Assembly (NCBI RefSeq): GCF_004322775.1
Contig: NZ_CP036403.1
Coordinates: 2,232,001-2,296,000, forward strand
Length of the DNA stretch: 64,000 nt
Source: Ornithinimicrobium sufpigmenti
GTDB taxonomy: Bacteria > Actinomycetota > Actinomycetes > Actinomycetales > Dermatophilaceae
Direction of reading: 5' to 3'
Below the pieces are notes generated by a model that had not been told where the DNA came from, searched no databases, and saw only the letters and a program-made list of their open reading frames with translations. Position 1 is the first letter of the stretch. Every line of letters starts with the position of its first letter. Made by a program: the position numbers and the translations under genes. Below are positions 16,873 through 25,623 of the stretch, one piece after another.

Positions 16873-17277
16873 ATGACCAAGCACGCCCTCGGCCTCGACC
16901 TGCTCGTCGTCATCGTCTTCGCCGCGCTCGGGCGGGCCAGTCACGATCTCGAGCTCGGCGTGATGGGGGTGCTCGCCACGGCGTGGCCGTTCGTCTTCGG
17001 GACGGCCGTGGGCTGGCTCTGCCTGCTCCGGCTCCCCCAGGGCGTTCGACGGTGGTGGCTGGACGGCGTGGTCGTCGCCTTCTGCGCCATCGTCCTCGGT
17101 ATGGTGCTGCGCTGGCTCACCGGCGAGGGCACCGCGACCGCCTTCGTCCTGGTCGCCACCGGGGTGCTGCTCGGCGGTCTGCTCGGCTGGCGCGCGGTGG
17201 AGACGCTGGTCATCCGCCCGCGGGCCGTGACGGCCCAGCCTGCCCGGACGACCCGGTCTGCCCGGACGACCCGGTGA
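16873..17277 (+). CDS. DUF3054 family membrane protein
   Basis: A 134-residue integral membrane protein with four hydrophobic segments and a basic tail (LVIRPRAVTAQPARTTRSARTTR). It matches the DUF3054 family of actinobacteria, whose function is unknown. The ATG at 16873-16875 is divergent from the MFS exporter with only 34 bases between the starts, so the TetR operator could affect it too. The end of the gene contains a tandem 18-bp duplication. Its stop overlaps the next GTG (GTGA). Confidence 0.85.
   Translation: MTKHALGLDLLVVIVFAALGRASHDLELGVMGVLATAWPFVFGTAVGWLCLLRLPQGVRRWWLDGVVVAFCAIVLGMVLRWLTGEGTATAFVLVATGVLLGGLLGWRAVETLVIRPRAVTAQPARTTRSARTTR
17241..17276 (+). repeat. Tandem 18-bp duplication
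   Basis: Two copies, 17241-17258 and 17259-17276, differing only in the last base, encode A-R-T-T-R-S then A-R-T-T-R-stop at the end of the DUF3054 gene. The last copy also supplies the start codon of the next gene. Confidence 0.8.
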
Positions 17278-17810
17278 CCGCGGGCGACTGGGCCCTGCTG
17301 GGCGGCGTCTTCCTCGGCGGGGCGTTCCCCTGGCTGGAGGCCGTGATCGTGATCCCGGCGGGCATCCTGGGCGGCCTGCCGGTGCTGCCGGCCGTGCTCG
17401 CGGCCCTGGCCGGCAACCTGCTCACGGTCTGGCTGGCGGCGGTCTACGGGCAGCGGGCGCGGGACTGGTGGGCGCGGAGACGAGCGCGGCGCGAGGGAAA
17501 CCGGGCGGCCGGCCAGGAACCGCTGACAGGCGACGAGGCCGGCGTGGCCGACGAGTCCCGCGAGGCGGTGCGCCGACGCGACCGCCGCCGCGAGCGCATC
17601 GACCGGGTGATGAACCGGTGGGGCATGCCGGGCCTGGCCGTCCTCGGACCGATCGTCCTCGGCACCCAGGTCGCGGCGCTCGCCGCAGTCGCCGTAGGCG
17701 TCAGCGCGCGGGCGGCCTTCCTGTGGATCAGCGCCGGGACCGTGGCCTGGGGCGTGGCTGCCGCAGCCCTCACCGTCACCGGCGCGTCCTTCCTCGGCAT
17801 CGGCGCCTAG
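17274..17810 (+). CDS. Small multi-drug export family membrane protein
   Basis: A 178-residue membrane protein resembling the small multi-drug export (PF06695-type) family. Two N-terminal helices (GGVFLGGAFPWLEAVIVIPAGI and VLAALAGNLLTVWLAAVY) and two C-terminal helices flank a long charged cytoplasmic loop rich in Arg and Glu (about residues 62-110). GTG at 17274 overlaps the preceding stop. The pair is convergent with mpa and ends at a 20-bp hairpin. Transport activity is inferred from family membership only. Confidence 0.8.
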   Translation: MTAGDWALLGGVFLGGAFPWLEAVIVIPAGILGGLPVLPAVLAALAGNLLTVWLAAVYGQRARDWWARRRARREGNRAAGQEPLTGDEAGVADESREAVRRRDRRRERIDRVMNRWGMPGLAVLGPIVLGTQVAALAAVAVGVSARAAFLWISAGTVAWGVAAAALTVTGASFLGIGA

Positions 17811-17894
17811 CCCGCCAGTATCGCCACCGCAGCCGCAGCCGCAGCAAAGGGGCGGGCGGCTCGACACGAGCGCGCGGCAGCCCGCTCGCCGACA

Positions 17895-17938
17895 CTGCGG
17901 TAGCCCGGTGTCGCGATGGCGACACCGGGCTACCGCAG
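17895..17938. terminator. Strong bidirectional terminator, 20-bp stem
   Basis: CTGCGGTAGCCCGGTGTCGC (17895-17914), tetraloop GATG, and its exact reverse complement at 17919-17938, between the convergent exporter gene and mpa. Confidence 0.93.
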
Positions 17939-17950
17939 ACCCAGGCTTGG

Positions 17951-19627
17951 CTAGAGGTAGTGGCCGGTGCCCCGGGCGTCGGGGTCCACGGACCGGCCGG
18001 GGTGGGTGCCGGAGCTGTCGCCGACGAGGGTCCGGATGTAGGTGATCCGCTCGCCCTTGCGGCCCGAGATCCGCGCCCAGTCGTCGGGGTTGGTGGTGTT
18101 GGGCAGGTCCTCGTTCTCCTTGAACTCGTCGAGGTAGGCCCGCTCCAGGTGACTCTCGCGCAGCCCCTCCTCACCGGTGGTGAGCAGGTCCTTGATCGCC
18201 AGCTTCTTGGCCCGGTCCACGATGTTGTGGATCATCGCACCGGAGGCGAAGTCCTTGAAGTAGAGGACCTCCCGGTCGCCGCCGGCGTAGGTGACCTCCA
18301 GGAAGGCGTTCTCGGGGGTGACGGCATACATCCGTCCCACCACGCCGTCCATCAGCGCGTCCACGGTCGCCTGGCGGTCGCCGGCGTGCCGGGCGAGCTC
18401 GGAGGTATGCAGCGGCACGTCCGGCGTGAGGTACTTGCCGAAGATGTCGCGGGCGGCCTCGGCGTCGGGGCGCTCGATCTTGATCTTCACGTCCAGCCGG
18501 CCCGGCCGCAGGATCGCCGGGTCGATCATGTCCTCACGGTTGGAGGCGCCGATGACGATGACGTTGTCCAGCCGCTCGACGCCGTCGATCTCGGCCAGCA
18601 GCTGCGGCACGATCGTGGTCTCGACGTCGGAGGAGACACCGGAGCCGCGGGTGCGGAAGAGCGACTCCATCTCGTCGAAGAAGACCACCACGGGGTCACC
18701 GGCGGCCGACTTCTCCCGCGCGCGCTGGAAGATGAGGCGTATGTGCCGCTCGGTCTCGCCGACGTACTTGTTCAGCAGCTCGGGGCCCTTGATGTTGAGG
18801 AAGTAGCTGCGCGGGTTCTCCTCGCCGCGTCGCTGCGCGGCCTGCCTCGCGAGCGAGGCGGCGACGGCCTTGGCGATGAGGGTCTTGCCGCACCCCGGCG
18901 GGCCGTAGAGCAGCACGCCCTTGGGCGGCCGCAGCTGGTGGGAGGCGTAGAGCTCGGCGTGCAGGAAGGGCAGCTCGACGGCGTCCTGGATCTGCTCGAT
19001 CTGGCCGGACAGCCCGCCGATGTCGTCGTAGGAGATGTCCGGCACCTCCTCCAGCACCAGCTCGGCGACCTCGGGGCGCGGGATCCGCTCGGTGACGAAC
19101 CCGGTGCGCGGGTCCAGCAGAAGCGCGTCCCCCGCCCGCACCGGCTCGTCGCGCAGGGAGCCGGCGCGGCGGCATACCCGCTCGTCCTCGCCGCGGACCA
19201 GGACGACCACCCGGTCGGACCCGAGCAGCTCCTTGCAGACGACGACGTCGCCGGCGCGCTCGTAGTCGCCCACCGCGACCACGGACTGGGCCTCGTTGAG
19301 CAGGACCTCGCGGCCCGGCCGCAGCTCGTCGGTGTCGACCTCGGAGGAGATGCGGGTGCGGATCCGCCGGCCGGAGACGGTCACGTCGACCGTGCCGTCA
19401 CCGACCAGCCCGACCACCTGGGCGATGCTGAGCGGCGGGCTGGCGAGTGCGTCCAGGTCCTCCCGCAGGCCGAGGATTTGGTCGCGGGCCGACTGCAGGG
19501 TGGTGCCGAGCTGGTCGCTGTGCGCCTTGAGCTCGGTCAGCCGTGCGGTGAGCGTCTGCACCTGCTGCTGCAGGTGGCGCTCGCGGGGGGACGAGCCGGG
19601 GCTCGTGGACTGCGACGACAAGGTCAC
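17951..19627 (-). CDS. mpa: Proteasome-associated AAA ATPase Mpa/ARC
   Basis: Hexameric unfoldase that recognises pupylated proteins. The 558-residue protein has an N-terminal coiled coil (about 12-60), the OB-fold interdomain region, Walker A GPPGCGKT near 240, Walker [11 protein letters not shown] near 312, and arginine-finger and sensor regions (RPGRLDVKI). The C-terminus is GTGHYL; mycobacterial Mpa ends GQYL, where the penultimate Tyr docks into the 20S proteasome. The GTG at 19625-19627 has GGAGGAG ahead. No prcB/prcA genes are in this window, so the retained Tyr-Leu is notable. Confidence 0.96.
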   Translation of the reverse strand: MTLSSQSTSPGSSPRERHLQQQVQTLTARLTELKAHSDQLGTTLQSARDQILGLREDLDALASPPLSIAQVVGLVGDGTVDVTVSGRRIRTRISSEVDTDELRPGREVLLNEAQSVVAVGDYERAGDVVVCKELLGSDRVVVLVRGEDERVCRRAGSLRDEPVRAGDALLLDPRTGFVTERIPRPEVAELVLEEVPDISYDDIGGLSGQIEQIQDAVELPFLHAELYASHQLRPPKGVLLYGPPGCGKTLIAKAVAASLARQAAQRRGEENPRSYFLNIKGPELLNKYVGETERHIRLIFQRAREKSAAGDPVVVFFDEMESLFRTRGSGVSSDVETTIVPQLLAEIDGVERLDNVIVIGASNREDMIDPAILRPGRLDVKIKIERPDAEAARDIFGKYLTPDVPLHTSELARHAGDRQATVDALMDGVVGRMYAVTPENAFLEVTYAGGDREVLYFKDFASGAMIHNIVDRAKKLAIKDLLTTGEEGLRESHLERAYLDEFKENEDLPNTTNPDDWARISGRKGERITYIRTLVGDSSGTHPGRSVDPDARGTGHYL

Positions 19628-19649
19628 CGTGCTCCTCCAGGTGGGCGGG

Positions 19650-19655
19650 TAGATT
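19650..19655 (+). promoter_or_regulatory. -10 box of leaderless lipoprotein promoter
   Basis: TAGATT lies 8 bases before the ATG at 19664, in the short gap divergent to mpa. Confidence 0.45.
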
Positions 19656-19663
19656 CCCAGGGT

Positions 19664-20212
19664 ATGACGCGCCGCCGCCAGTTCCGTCCTCCGGCCGCCC
19701 TCACCGCCGGGATCTTGGCCGGGATCCTCGCCGCCGCGCTGCTGTCCGGGTGCGGCGAGGGACCGGGAGCACCGGGCGGCACCCCCGACGGCACCGCAGG
19801 AGGCACCGTGGACCAGAGCCCGGACCCGACGAGCACGGAAGAGACCACGGAAGACACTCCGGAAGACAGCACGGAAGACACCACGGACGGCACCCGCCCG
19901 GATGACACCAGCACGCCCGACGACGTGGCCCGCCCGCTGGGCCCGCGTGAGGTGCTGACCCCCGACGACACAGGGGCCGAGCTGCGGCTGGCCCCCGGCG
20001 ACGAGGCCTCCTTGCACCTGACTCCCCCGTGGCAGGACGCCGTCGCCGAGGTGGCCGACCCGACCGTCCTGGAGCTGGTCCCCGTCGATCACTTCGCCGA
20101 CCCCGGGTACGCGGAGTACACGCTGCTCGCCCACGCGACCGGCGAGACCACCATCACCGTGGAAGGACCGGACGGCGAGCGGCTCCAGTTCGTCGCGACG
20201 GTCGAGGACTGA
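19664..20212 (+). CDS. Putative lipoprotein of unknown function
   Basis: A 182-residue predicted lipoprotein. The signal peptide has a basic start (TRRRQFR) and ends in the lipobox LLSGC. A Thr/Glu/Asp-rich linker (about residues 55-90, repeats of the type STEDTT) separates it from a small beta-rich domain (GDEASLHL through [12 protein letters not shown]) that looks Ig-like. It is the divergent neighbour of mpa, as a lipoprotein gene is in M. tuberculosis. It ends at a strong hairpin. Function not recognised. Confidence 0.8.
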   Translation: MTRRRQFRPPAALTAGILAGILAAALLSGCGEGPGAPGGTPDGTAGGTVDQSPDPTSTEETTEDTPEDSTEDTTDGTRPDDTSTPDDVARPLGPREVLTPDDTGAELRLAPGDEASLHLTPPWQDAVAEVADPTVLELVPVDHFADPGYAEYTLLAHATGETTITVEGPDGERLQFVATVED

Positions 20213-20245
20213 GCGGCAGCGGTCCCGGCCCGGCCGACAGCACGA

Positions 20246-20277
20246 GGCCCCGTCCCGCCGGGTGGCGGGACGGGGCC
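20246..20277. terminator. Bidirectional terminator, 14-bp stem
   Basis: GGCCCCGTCCCGCC, loop GGGT, GGCGGGACGGGGCC between the lipoprotein gene and the convergent M36 protease gene. Confidence 0.92.
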
Positions 20278-20307
20278 GGGTGACGCCTCAGCGTGACGAG
20301 GTGCTGA

Positions 20308-23127
20308 TCACCGGAGACGGAAGTCGGCGCGGTGCTGCGTGCCGTCCTCCAGGGTGATGATCATCTGCTGGCAGCTGCCGCCGAGGGCGGCGGACGGCTT
20401 CCAGTTGTACTGGTAGCGGTCCTGGCCCCGGCTGTAGCTCAGCCCGCGGTTGCCGGTCGTCTCGGTAGGCACCGAGATCGCGTACTGCAGCGGCTCGCGC
20501 GTGTCGCAGTCGATCTCCTGGATCATCGGCGAGTGGGCGGCCCGCAGCGGGTCCTCGCCCCGGTAGCCGGCGAGGTTGAACCGGACCGGGGTGGTGCTGC
20601 CGGCCTTGATGGTGTTCAGCTCCGTGTTGGACAGGGGGCTGACGAAGCCGGTGCCGGGGGCCTCGCACGCCGGGGGCACGTCGAAGGCCTCGACGTTGTC
20701 GTTGCGGTTGGCCGAGGTTCCCTGCACCGCGCTGTAGCCCAGACCGCGACGGGCGAAGGTGGACCAGACGTTGCAGGTGTCCTCGCCGTCCAGGGCTTCG
20801 GTCGCGGCCAGGATGCCGTTACGGCCGTCGATGAAGCCCGGGAAGCAGCCCTGCATCTTCATGCCGTCCATGACGTACTGCAGCGCGCGGGTGTTGCCCG
20901 CGGTGTCCCACTCCGTGTACAGGTTCGGGGTGAAGCCGTGCTTGTCCACCAGGTCCCAGTTGAGGTCCCACAGCGTCGCGGCCCATGCGTGGCCGACGCC
21001 GTGGGGCGTGGCCAGGCTGGCGCCCTCGAGCCATCCGCCGGTCTTGATCCGGTCGTAGGTGAACGGCTGGATCTCCATGTTGCGCGAGTAGGGCCGGGGC
21101 CGGATGCCGCCGCCGGAGCGGTCGTCCTGGAACAGGGCGTAGGGGCCCATGCCGCGGGCCTCCTCCGGCCGGTCCACGGTCGGGTCCATGAGCATGGTGA
21201 TGGCCAGGTAGTCGCTCCAGCCCTCACCCATCTGCTCCTGCCCGGACAGGCAGTTGATGTTCGTGCCGCCGGTCAGCCGGTTGGAGACACCGTGGCCGTA
21301 CTCGTGGATGATGATGCCGTTCTCGTAGTCACCGTCCCGGATGCCGGGGTGGGAGGCCATCTTGTGCACCGACGCCGAGGTGGCGCCGGCGGCGACCTGG
21401 GCGCGCAGCGCCTCACCGTCCTCCTGGGTGATCGAGACCGCGGGGATGCCCACCGGCTCGGTCATCGAGCCGGACAGCCGGGGGGCCGTCCCACCCTCGG
21501 GGGTGGCGGCGTCGTGGCTGATCACGACGGCCAGCGCTCCGCCTCCCTCCGCGTTGCGGACCTGCGTGTACGGCGCGCACGCGGCGGTGCGCGCGGTCAC
21601 CACGATGGCACCCGGTGCCTCGAAGGGCAGGCAGGTCTCGTCGACGACGACCGGGCTCCCCGGGAGGCCGGCGTTGGTCGGGGCCGGCGTGAACATGGCG
21701 AAGTTCGCGTCGTAGGTCGTCGCGTCACCGCCGGTGCCAACGGTGACACCGTTCGGCATGCCGAACTGGGCGCCGGGCCACAGGTACATCTGCATCCGCG
21801 GGCGGCCGCCGTCCTGGGCCGGGGTGGAGAAGTTGGCGTTGTTGACGCCGCCGCCGTCCATCGCCTCGGCCCGTACGTCGTCGCCGCCGACGCCCTCGCC
21901 GGTGTAGTTGGTCACCTGGAAGTTGCCGGCCGCCTCGTCGAAGCCGTAGCGGTAGAGGACGTCGTGGATGACGTTGTTGGCGTAGAAGAGGTTGGTGACC
22001 GCCGAGTCCGCGTAGTTGATCGCGTGCTCGCCCAGGTCCAGCGGGAAGTCGAAGGAGAGCCCGTCTCCGCCGTCGGGGTCGCTGCCCGGGTCCGGCACAC
22101 CGTTGTTGTCCCGGTCGGTGTAGGCGTGCACGTTGTTGCCGCGGGTCGTCGTGTGCTCGGGACCGGGCACCCCGTCGGTGTCGTGCCAGCCGAACGGCGA
22201 GCCGACGGCGTCGGCCGGGTTGGTCACCACGGAGCGGTCGCCGTCGTTCGGGCTCTCCTTGGGGAAGGCGAAGACGCGGTAGCTGGAGCCGTCCTGGACC
22301 GGCGTCGGGGTGCCGTACTCGTCCGGGTCGGTGACGCTCGCGGGCAGTCGGTGCGGGTGCGCAGCGTCGAAGGCCATCGGGTCGCGGGCCAGGCCGTGCA
22401 GGTGACCGGCATGGTCGTGGTCGGTCCAGTCCTCGACGACGAGAGGCGTGCCGGTCTGGGCATCGACGGTGACCTGCCATACGTGGGCGGAGTCCTCGTC
22501 GTCGATGACGACCTCCCAGGCCAGCCGCAGCCCGTCCTCGGTCGGCTGCCAGACCAGACGGGCGGGGATCTCCTCCTCGGCGATGCCGGCGCCGGACAGC
22601 GTGGTCGCCCGCGACGCGTCCCTGCTCTGGGAGACGACCCGGGCGCCGGCCGGTTCCAGGTCGACTTCCTTGGCGGCGGCGTCGAGGGCGGCCGGGGCAT
22701 CCAGGGACGCCCGGCCCGAGGCCTCCCGCAGGCCGCCCGCGAGGTTCTCGGCCACGTGCAGGACGACGCCGTCCTTCGTGACGCTGACCGTGGCGACACC
22801 GCCCAGGACCTCACGGCCCTGGTAGTGCTGCACGACGTTGACGTAGGTCACGCCGTTGTGGTCCGAGGCGTGCTGGGACATGACCTGCAGGTCGGCCAGG
22901 TCCGCGGCCGACACGCCGTAGTCGGTCGCCTTGAGCCGCAGGAAGTCGAAGGCGATCTGGTCCGGCGCGTCAGCGCTCGGCTCGGTCTGGAAGAAGGCGC
23001 TCGAGGAGGACGCGCGCTCCTCGGGCTGCTCCTGCTGCGGAAGGGCCACCGCGCCGCCTGGGACGAGCATGGCCATCGAGATCGGTATGCCGAGCGCTGC
23101 GGCAAGAAGGGGGGTGCGACGTTGCAC
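20308..23127 (-). CDS. Secreted M36 (fungalysin-type) metalloprotease
   Basis: A 939-residue secreted zinc endopeptidase. GTG at 23125-23127 has AAAGGAG 5 bases ahead and opens a signal peptide (RRTPLLAAALGIPISMAMLV). An FTP-type inhibitory propeptide fills roughly residues 40-230. The catalytic domain contains the zinc motif HEYGH with a following NR near residue 605, and MGEGWSDYLA supplies the third ligand Glu. A PA domain is inserted before the zinc motif (about 480-575). The C-terminal 110 residues (AGSTTPVRFNLAGYRG, then YQYNW and a terminal ADFRLR) look like a PxKF domain. An Ile codon ATA in the signal peptide belongs to the dispersed oligomer. The long upstream gap carries an 11-bp-period repeat array. 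Confidence 0.93.
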   Translation of the reverse strand: MQRRTPLLAAALGIPISMAMLVPGGAVALPQQEQPEERASSSSAFFQTEPSADAPDQIAFDFLRLKATDYGVSAADLADLQVMSQHASDHNGVTYVNVVQHYQGREVLGGVATVSVTKDGVVLHVAENLAGGLREASGRASLDAPAALDAAAKEVDLEPAGARVVSQSRDASRATTLSGAGIAEEEIPARLVWQPTEDGLRLAWEVVIDDEDSAHVWQVTVDAQTGTPLVVEDWTDHDHAGHLHGLARDPMAFDAAHPHRLPASVTDPDEYGTPTPVQDGSSYRVFAFPKESPNDGDRSVVTNPADAVGSPFGWHDTDGVPGPEHTTTRGNNVHAYTDRDNNGVPDPGSDPDGGDGLSFDFPLDLGEHAINYADSAVTNLFYANNVIHDVLYRYGFDEAAGNFQVTNYTGEGVGGDDVRAEAMDGGGVNNANFSTPAQDGGRPRMQMYLWPGAQFGMPNGVTVGTGGDATTYDANFAMFTPAPTNAGLPGSPVVVDETCLPFEAPGAIVVTARTAACAPYTQVRNAEGGGALAVVISHDAATPEGGTAPRLSGSMTEPVGIPAVSITQEDGEALRAQVAAGATSASVHKMASHPGIRDGDYENGIIIHEYGHGVSNRLTGGTNINCLSGQEQMGEGWSDYLAITMLMDPTVDRPEEARGMGPYALFQDDRSGGGIRPRPYSRNMEIQPFTYDRIKTGGWLEGASLATPHGVGHAWAATLWDLNWDLVDKHGFTPNLYTEWDTAGNTRALQYVMDGMKMQGCFPGFIDGRNGILAATEALDGEDTCNVWSTFARRGLGYSAVQGTSANRNDNVEAFDVPPACEAPGTGFVSPLSNTELNTIKAGSTTPVRFNLAGYRGEDPLRAAHSPMIQEIDCDTREPLQYAISVPTETTGNRGLSYSRGQDRYQYNWKPSAALGGSCQQMIITLEDGTQHRADFRLR

Positions 23128-23259
23128 GGATGCTCCTTTGCGAGAGGGCAGCGCGACGCCGCCCCACCAGGACAGCATGGGAGGGCGCCCGGGGATCGAC
23201 AGCAGGGACGGCGCGCGGTGCCGGGGTCCCTCGACCGTAGCCTCCGCCCCGGACCCGCA

Positions 23260-23328
23260 GGTCAAGTTCAGGTCAAGAGTCGGTCAGGGTTTGGTCAGGT
23301 CACGGTCAGGTCGTTCAAGACTCGGTCA
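23260..23328 (-). promoter_or_regulatory. Array of GGTCA direct repeats with 11-bp spacing upstream of the M36 gene
   Basis: GGTCA (TGACC on the coding strand) occurs at 23260, 23271, 23282, 23293 and 23304, exactly 11 bp apart, with further copies at 23298 and 23324. Response regulators of the PhoP/OmpR family bind direct repeats with one-turn, 11-bp spacing. The array is 130-200 bases ahead of the protease start and just after the trmI stop. Confidence 0.6.
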
Positions 23329-24412
23329 AGTCGTCCGCACCCGGCTCAGCACCCGGCCCTGTGCCGGGGTCTGGACCGAACCTTGTGCCGCGGTCCGTGC
23401 CGTGGTCCGTTCCGGGCTCAAGGCGTTGGGCCGCGGTGGCCTCCGCGTCCCGGCGGGTGCGCCGCAGGCGCTTGGCCGAGACGGGCCGCTCCCCCAGGTC
23501 CTCGGCGCTCCACTCCTCGTCCTCCACCGGCGTGTAGTCCTCGCCGTAGGCGCCCGGTGCCGGCCTGCGCTTGCGCAGCGGGGCCTCGGTGTCGGGCGCG
23601 AGCCGGCGCAGGGTGATGAGAAAACCGGTGTGTCCGTGCATCCGGTGCTCGGGCCGCACGGACAGGCCCTCGAGGTGCCATCCGCGCACCAGCGACTCCC
23701 ACGCCTGCGGCTCGGTCCACCCGCCGTTGCGGCGGGCGGTCTCGGCGACGCGGGAGAGCTGGGTCGTGGTGGCGACGTAGCAGATCAGGACGCCGCCGGG
23801 CACGAGGGCGTCGCCGACCACGTCCAGGCAGTCCCAGGGGGCGAGCATGTCGAGCACGACCCGGTCGACCGTGCCGGGCTCGACGGCTTCCGGCAGGGCG
23901 TCGACCAGGTCACCGACGGTGACCGTCCAGGCCGGGTGGTCCTGCCCGAAGAAGGCGCGGGCGTTGGCCCTGGCGATGTCCGCGAAGTCCTCGCGCCGCT
24001 CGAAGGACAGCAGCCGGCCGCCGTCCCCGACCGCGCGCAGCAGGGACAGCGACAGCGCCCCGGACCCGACCCCGGCCTCGACGACCGTGGCCCCGGGGAA
24101 GATGTCGGCGTAGGTGACGATCTGCCCGGCGTCCTTGGGGTAGACGACCTGGGCGCCGCGCGGCATCGACAGCACGTAGTCGGACAGCAGGGGACGCAGG
24201 GCCAGGTAGTCCGCGCCGGAGGTGTGGCGCACCACCGTGGCGTCGGGGGCGCCGATGAGGTCATCGTGCCGGATGTGCCCGCGGTGGGTGTGGAAGTTCC
24301 TGCCCGCCTCGAGGGTGATGGTGTGCAGCCGCCCCTTGGGGTCGGTCAGTTGCACGCGGTCGCCGGGCCGGAAGGGCCCGCGCCGAAGGTCGGCTCCGGT
24401 GGGCTGGGTCAC
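23315..24412 (-). CDS. trmI: tRNA (adenine-58-N1)-methyltransferase
   Basis: Methylates A58 in the T-loop of tRNA using S-adenosylmethionine. The 365-residue protein has an N-terminal beta domain, SAM motif I EAGVGSGALSLSLL (about residues 111-124), an acidic motif II (FERR) and the catalytic-region motif VLDMLAPW. The last 75 residues are a low-complexity tail with G-T-D repeats (TDHGTDRGT), absent from well-studied homologues. GTG at 24410-24412 is used. A TrmI gene follows mpa in M. tuberculosis too, which supports the call. Confidence 0.95.
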   Translation of the reverse strand: MTQPTGADLRRGPFRPGDRVQLTDPKGRLHTITLEAGRNFHTHRGHIRHDDLIGAPDATVVRHTSGADYLALRPLLSDYVLSMPRGAQVVYPKDAGQIVTYADIFPGATVVEAGVGSGALSLSLLRAVGDGGRLLSFERREDFADIARANARAFFGQDHPAWTVTVGDLVDALPEAVEPGTVDRVVLDMLAPWDCLDVVGDALVPGGVLICYVATTTQLSRVAETARRNGGWTEPQAWESLVRGWHLEGLSVRPEHRMHGHTGFLITLRRLAPDTEAPLRKRRPAPGAYGEDYTPVEDEEWSAEDLGERPVSAKRLRRTRRDAEATAAQRLEPGTDHGTDRGTRFGPDPGTGPGAEPGADDLTES

Positions 24413-24421
24413 CGGGACAGT

Positions 24422-25555
24422 CTACGAGCGGGACGGCACGAGGTCGTCCGCCACCACGACGCCCCAGGGGTGACCGTGCTCGTCGAGGAGCCCGATGACG
24501 CCGCTGCCGGTCGCGCGCATCACCTCGATCACGGCGTCCAGGCGGGTCTCGGGGGCCAGCGGGACCGCCCACCCCTGCGGCAGCCGGATCGCGACCGCCG
24601 ACGCGGTGGTGTCGGGCCAGGCGGCCCGCGGGACCCGTTGCAGGCTCGGCGGGTCCACCACACCGTCCGGTCTGCCCTGGCCGTCCAGCACCACCCAGAG
24701 CCGCTGCTCCTGCCAGGGCACCGACGCGAGCGTGGACCGGGCGCCCACCACGCCGACGGGATGCGCGGCTTCCCCGACGGTGCGTCTGGAGGCCGCCGCG
24801 CCGTGCCGGCCGCTGCGGATGGCCTGGCTGGCCCCCTGCCACATGAATCCGCCGATGAGCAGGACCCAGAAGATCCGCAGCAGGTCGACCCGCTCCCCCG
24901 CCAGCACCGGGGACAGGCCCCAGATGACCACCAGCACCACCAGCAGGCGCCCGGCCCAGCCCGCGACCAGCGTGCCCAGGTGCCGGTTGCCGGACAACCG
25001 CCAGACCAGCGCCTCCAGCAGGAAGCCCCCGTCCAGGGGCAGGCACGGGATGAGGTTGAAGATGGCCACGAAGGTGTTGGCCCACGCGAAGGCATAGGTG
25101 AGCAGCACCAGGACTCCCGTGCCCGACCCGGGCAGCAGCAGCTGCGCCCCGGAGCCGCTGGCCAGCGCGGCCACCGCCCACCAGCCGAGCAGGGCCAGGA
25201 GGGCGTTGGAGAGCGGACCGACCACCGCGACGGCAGCGCTGCGTCCCGGGGTGCCGCCCGCGCCGTCGTGCGCGGTGTGCCCGCCCCAGAAGTCGGCGAC
25301 GACACGCGAGACCCCGAAACCCACGCGTTGGGCGACCAGGGCGTGGGCGGCCTCGTGCACCAGCACCGAGATGAGGAGGAGCACCGCGAAGGCCAGTGCC
25401 ACGGCATACGCCCACCAGCCCAGGTCCGGCAGCAGCCGCTGCACGGTCGGCCCGAAGATGGCGACCAGCAGCAGGGCGACGAGCACCCAGCTGCGACCCA
25501 GGTAGACCGGGATGCCGGAGAGGGTGCCGATGCGCCAGCCCGGGGTGGTGTCCAT
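24422..25555 (-). CDS. M50 family site-2-type metalloprotease with regulatory C-terminus
   Basis: Polytopic membrane zinc protease of 377 residues. HEAAH at residues 67-71 is in a membrane helix and NLIPCLPLDGG (about 167-177) provides the third zinc-ligand motif, both hallmarks of intramembrane-cleaving S2P enzymes. The C-terminal 120 residues resemble a degenerate CBS pair (TASAVAIRLPQGWAVPL and LDAVIEVMRATGSGVIGLLDEHG). The start is ATG 25553-25555 behind a TAGGCT -10 box. The substrate, probably a membrane regulatory protein, is unknown. Confidence 0.92.
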   Translation of the reverse strand: MDTTPGWRIGTLSGIPVYLGRSWVLVALLLVAIFGPTVQRLLPDLGWWAYAVALAFAVLLLISVLVHEAAHALVAQRVGFGVSRVVADFWGGHTAHDGAGGTPGRSAAVAVVGPLSNALLALLGWWAVAALASGSGAQLLLPGSGTGVLVLLTYAFAWANTFVAIFNLIPCLPLDGGFLLEALVWRLSGNRHLGTLVAGWAGRLLVVLVVIWGLSPVLAGERVDLLRIFWVLLIGGFMWQGASQAIRSGRHGAAASRRTVGEAAHPVGVVGARSTLASVPWQEQRLWVVLDGQGRPDGVVDPPSLQRVPRAAWPDTTASAVAIRLPQGWAVPLAPETRLDAVIEVMRATGSGVIGLLDEHGHPWGVVVADDLVPSRS

Positions 25556-25563
25556 GGGTCGGT

Positions 25564-25569
25564 AGCCTA
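25564..25569 (-). promoter_or_regulatory. -10 box of leaderless M50 protease promoter
   Basis: TAGGCT on the minus strand, 8 bases before the ATG. The divergent RecB gene has its own box at 25612. Confidence 0.5.
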
Positions 25570-25611
25570 TGCGCCTGCGCCGACCTGCCCAGCCCTGTCA
25601 GACCTCCGGGT

Positions 25612-25617
25612 TACGCT
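25612..25617 (+). promoter_or_regulatory. -10 box of leaderless RecB-like gene promoter
   Basis: TACGCT, 6 bases before the ATG at 25624. Confidence 0.5.
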
Positions 25618-25623
25618 CGAGGT

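Noticed and set aside
20332..23616. A 1094-codon open frame on the plus strand opposite the M36 protease, and similar long frames opposite cox, paf and other genes
   Set aside because: They are antisense shadows caused by very high GC. Their translations are His/Gly/Arg/Val-rich with no domain, whereas the opposite strand encodes recognised families.
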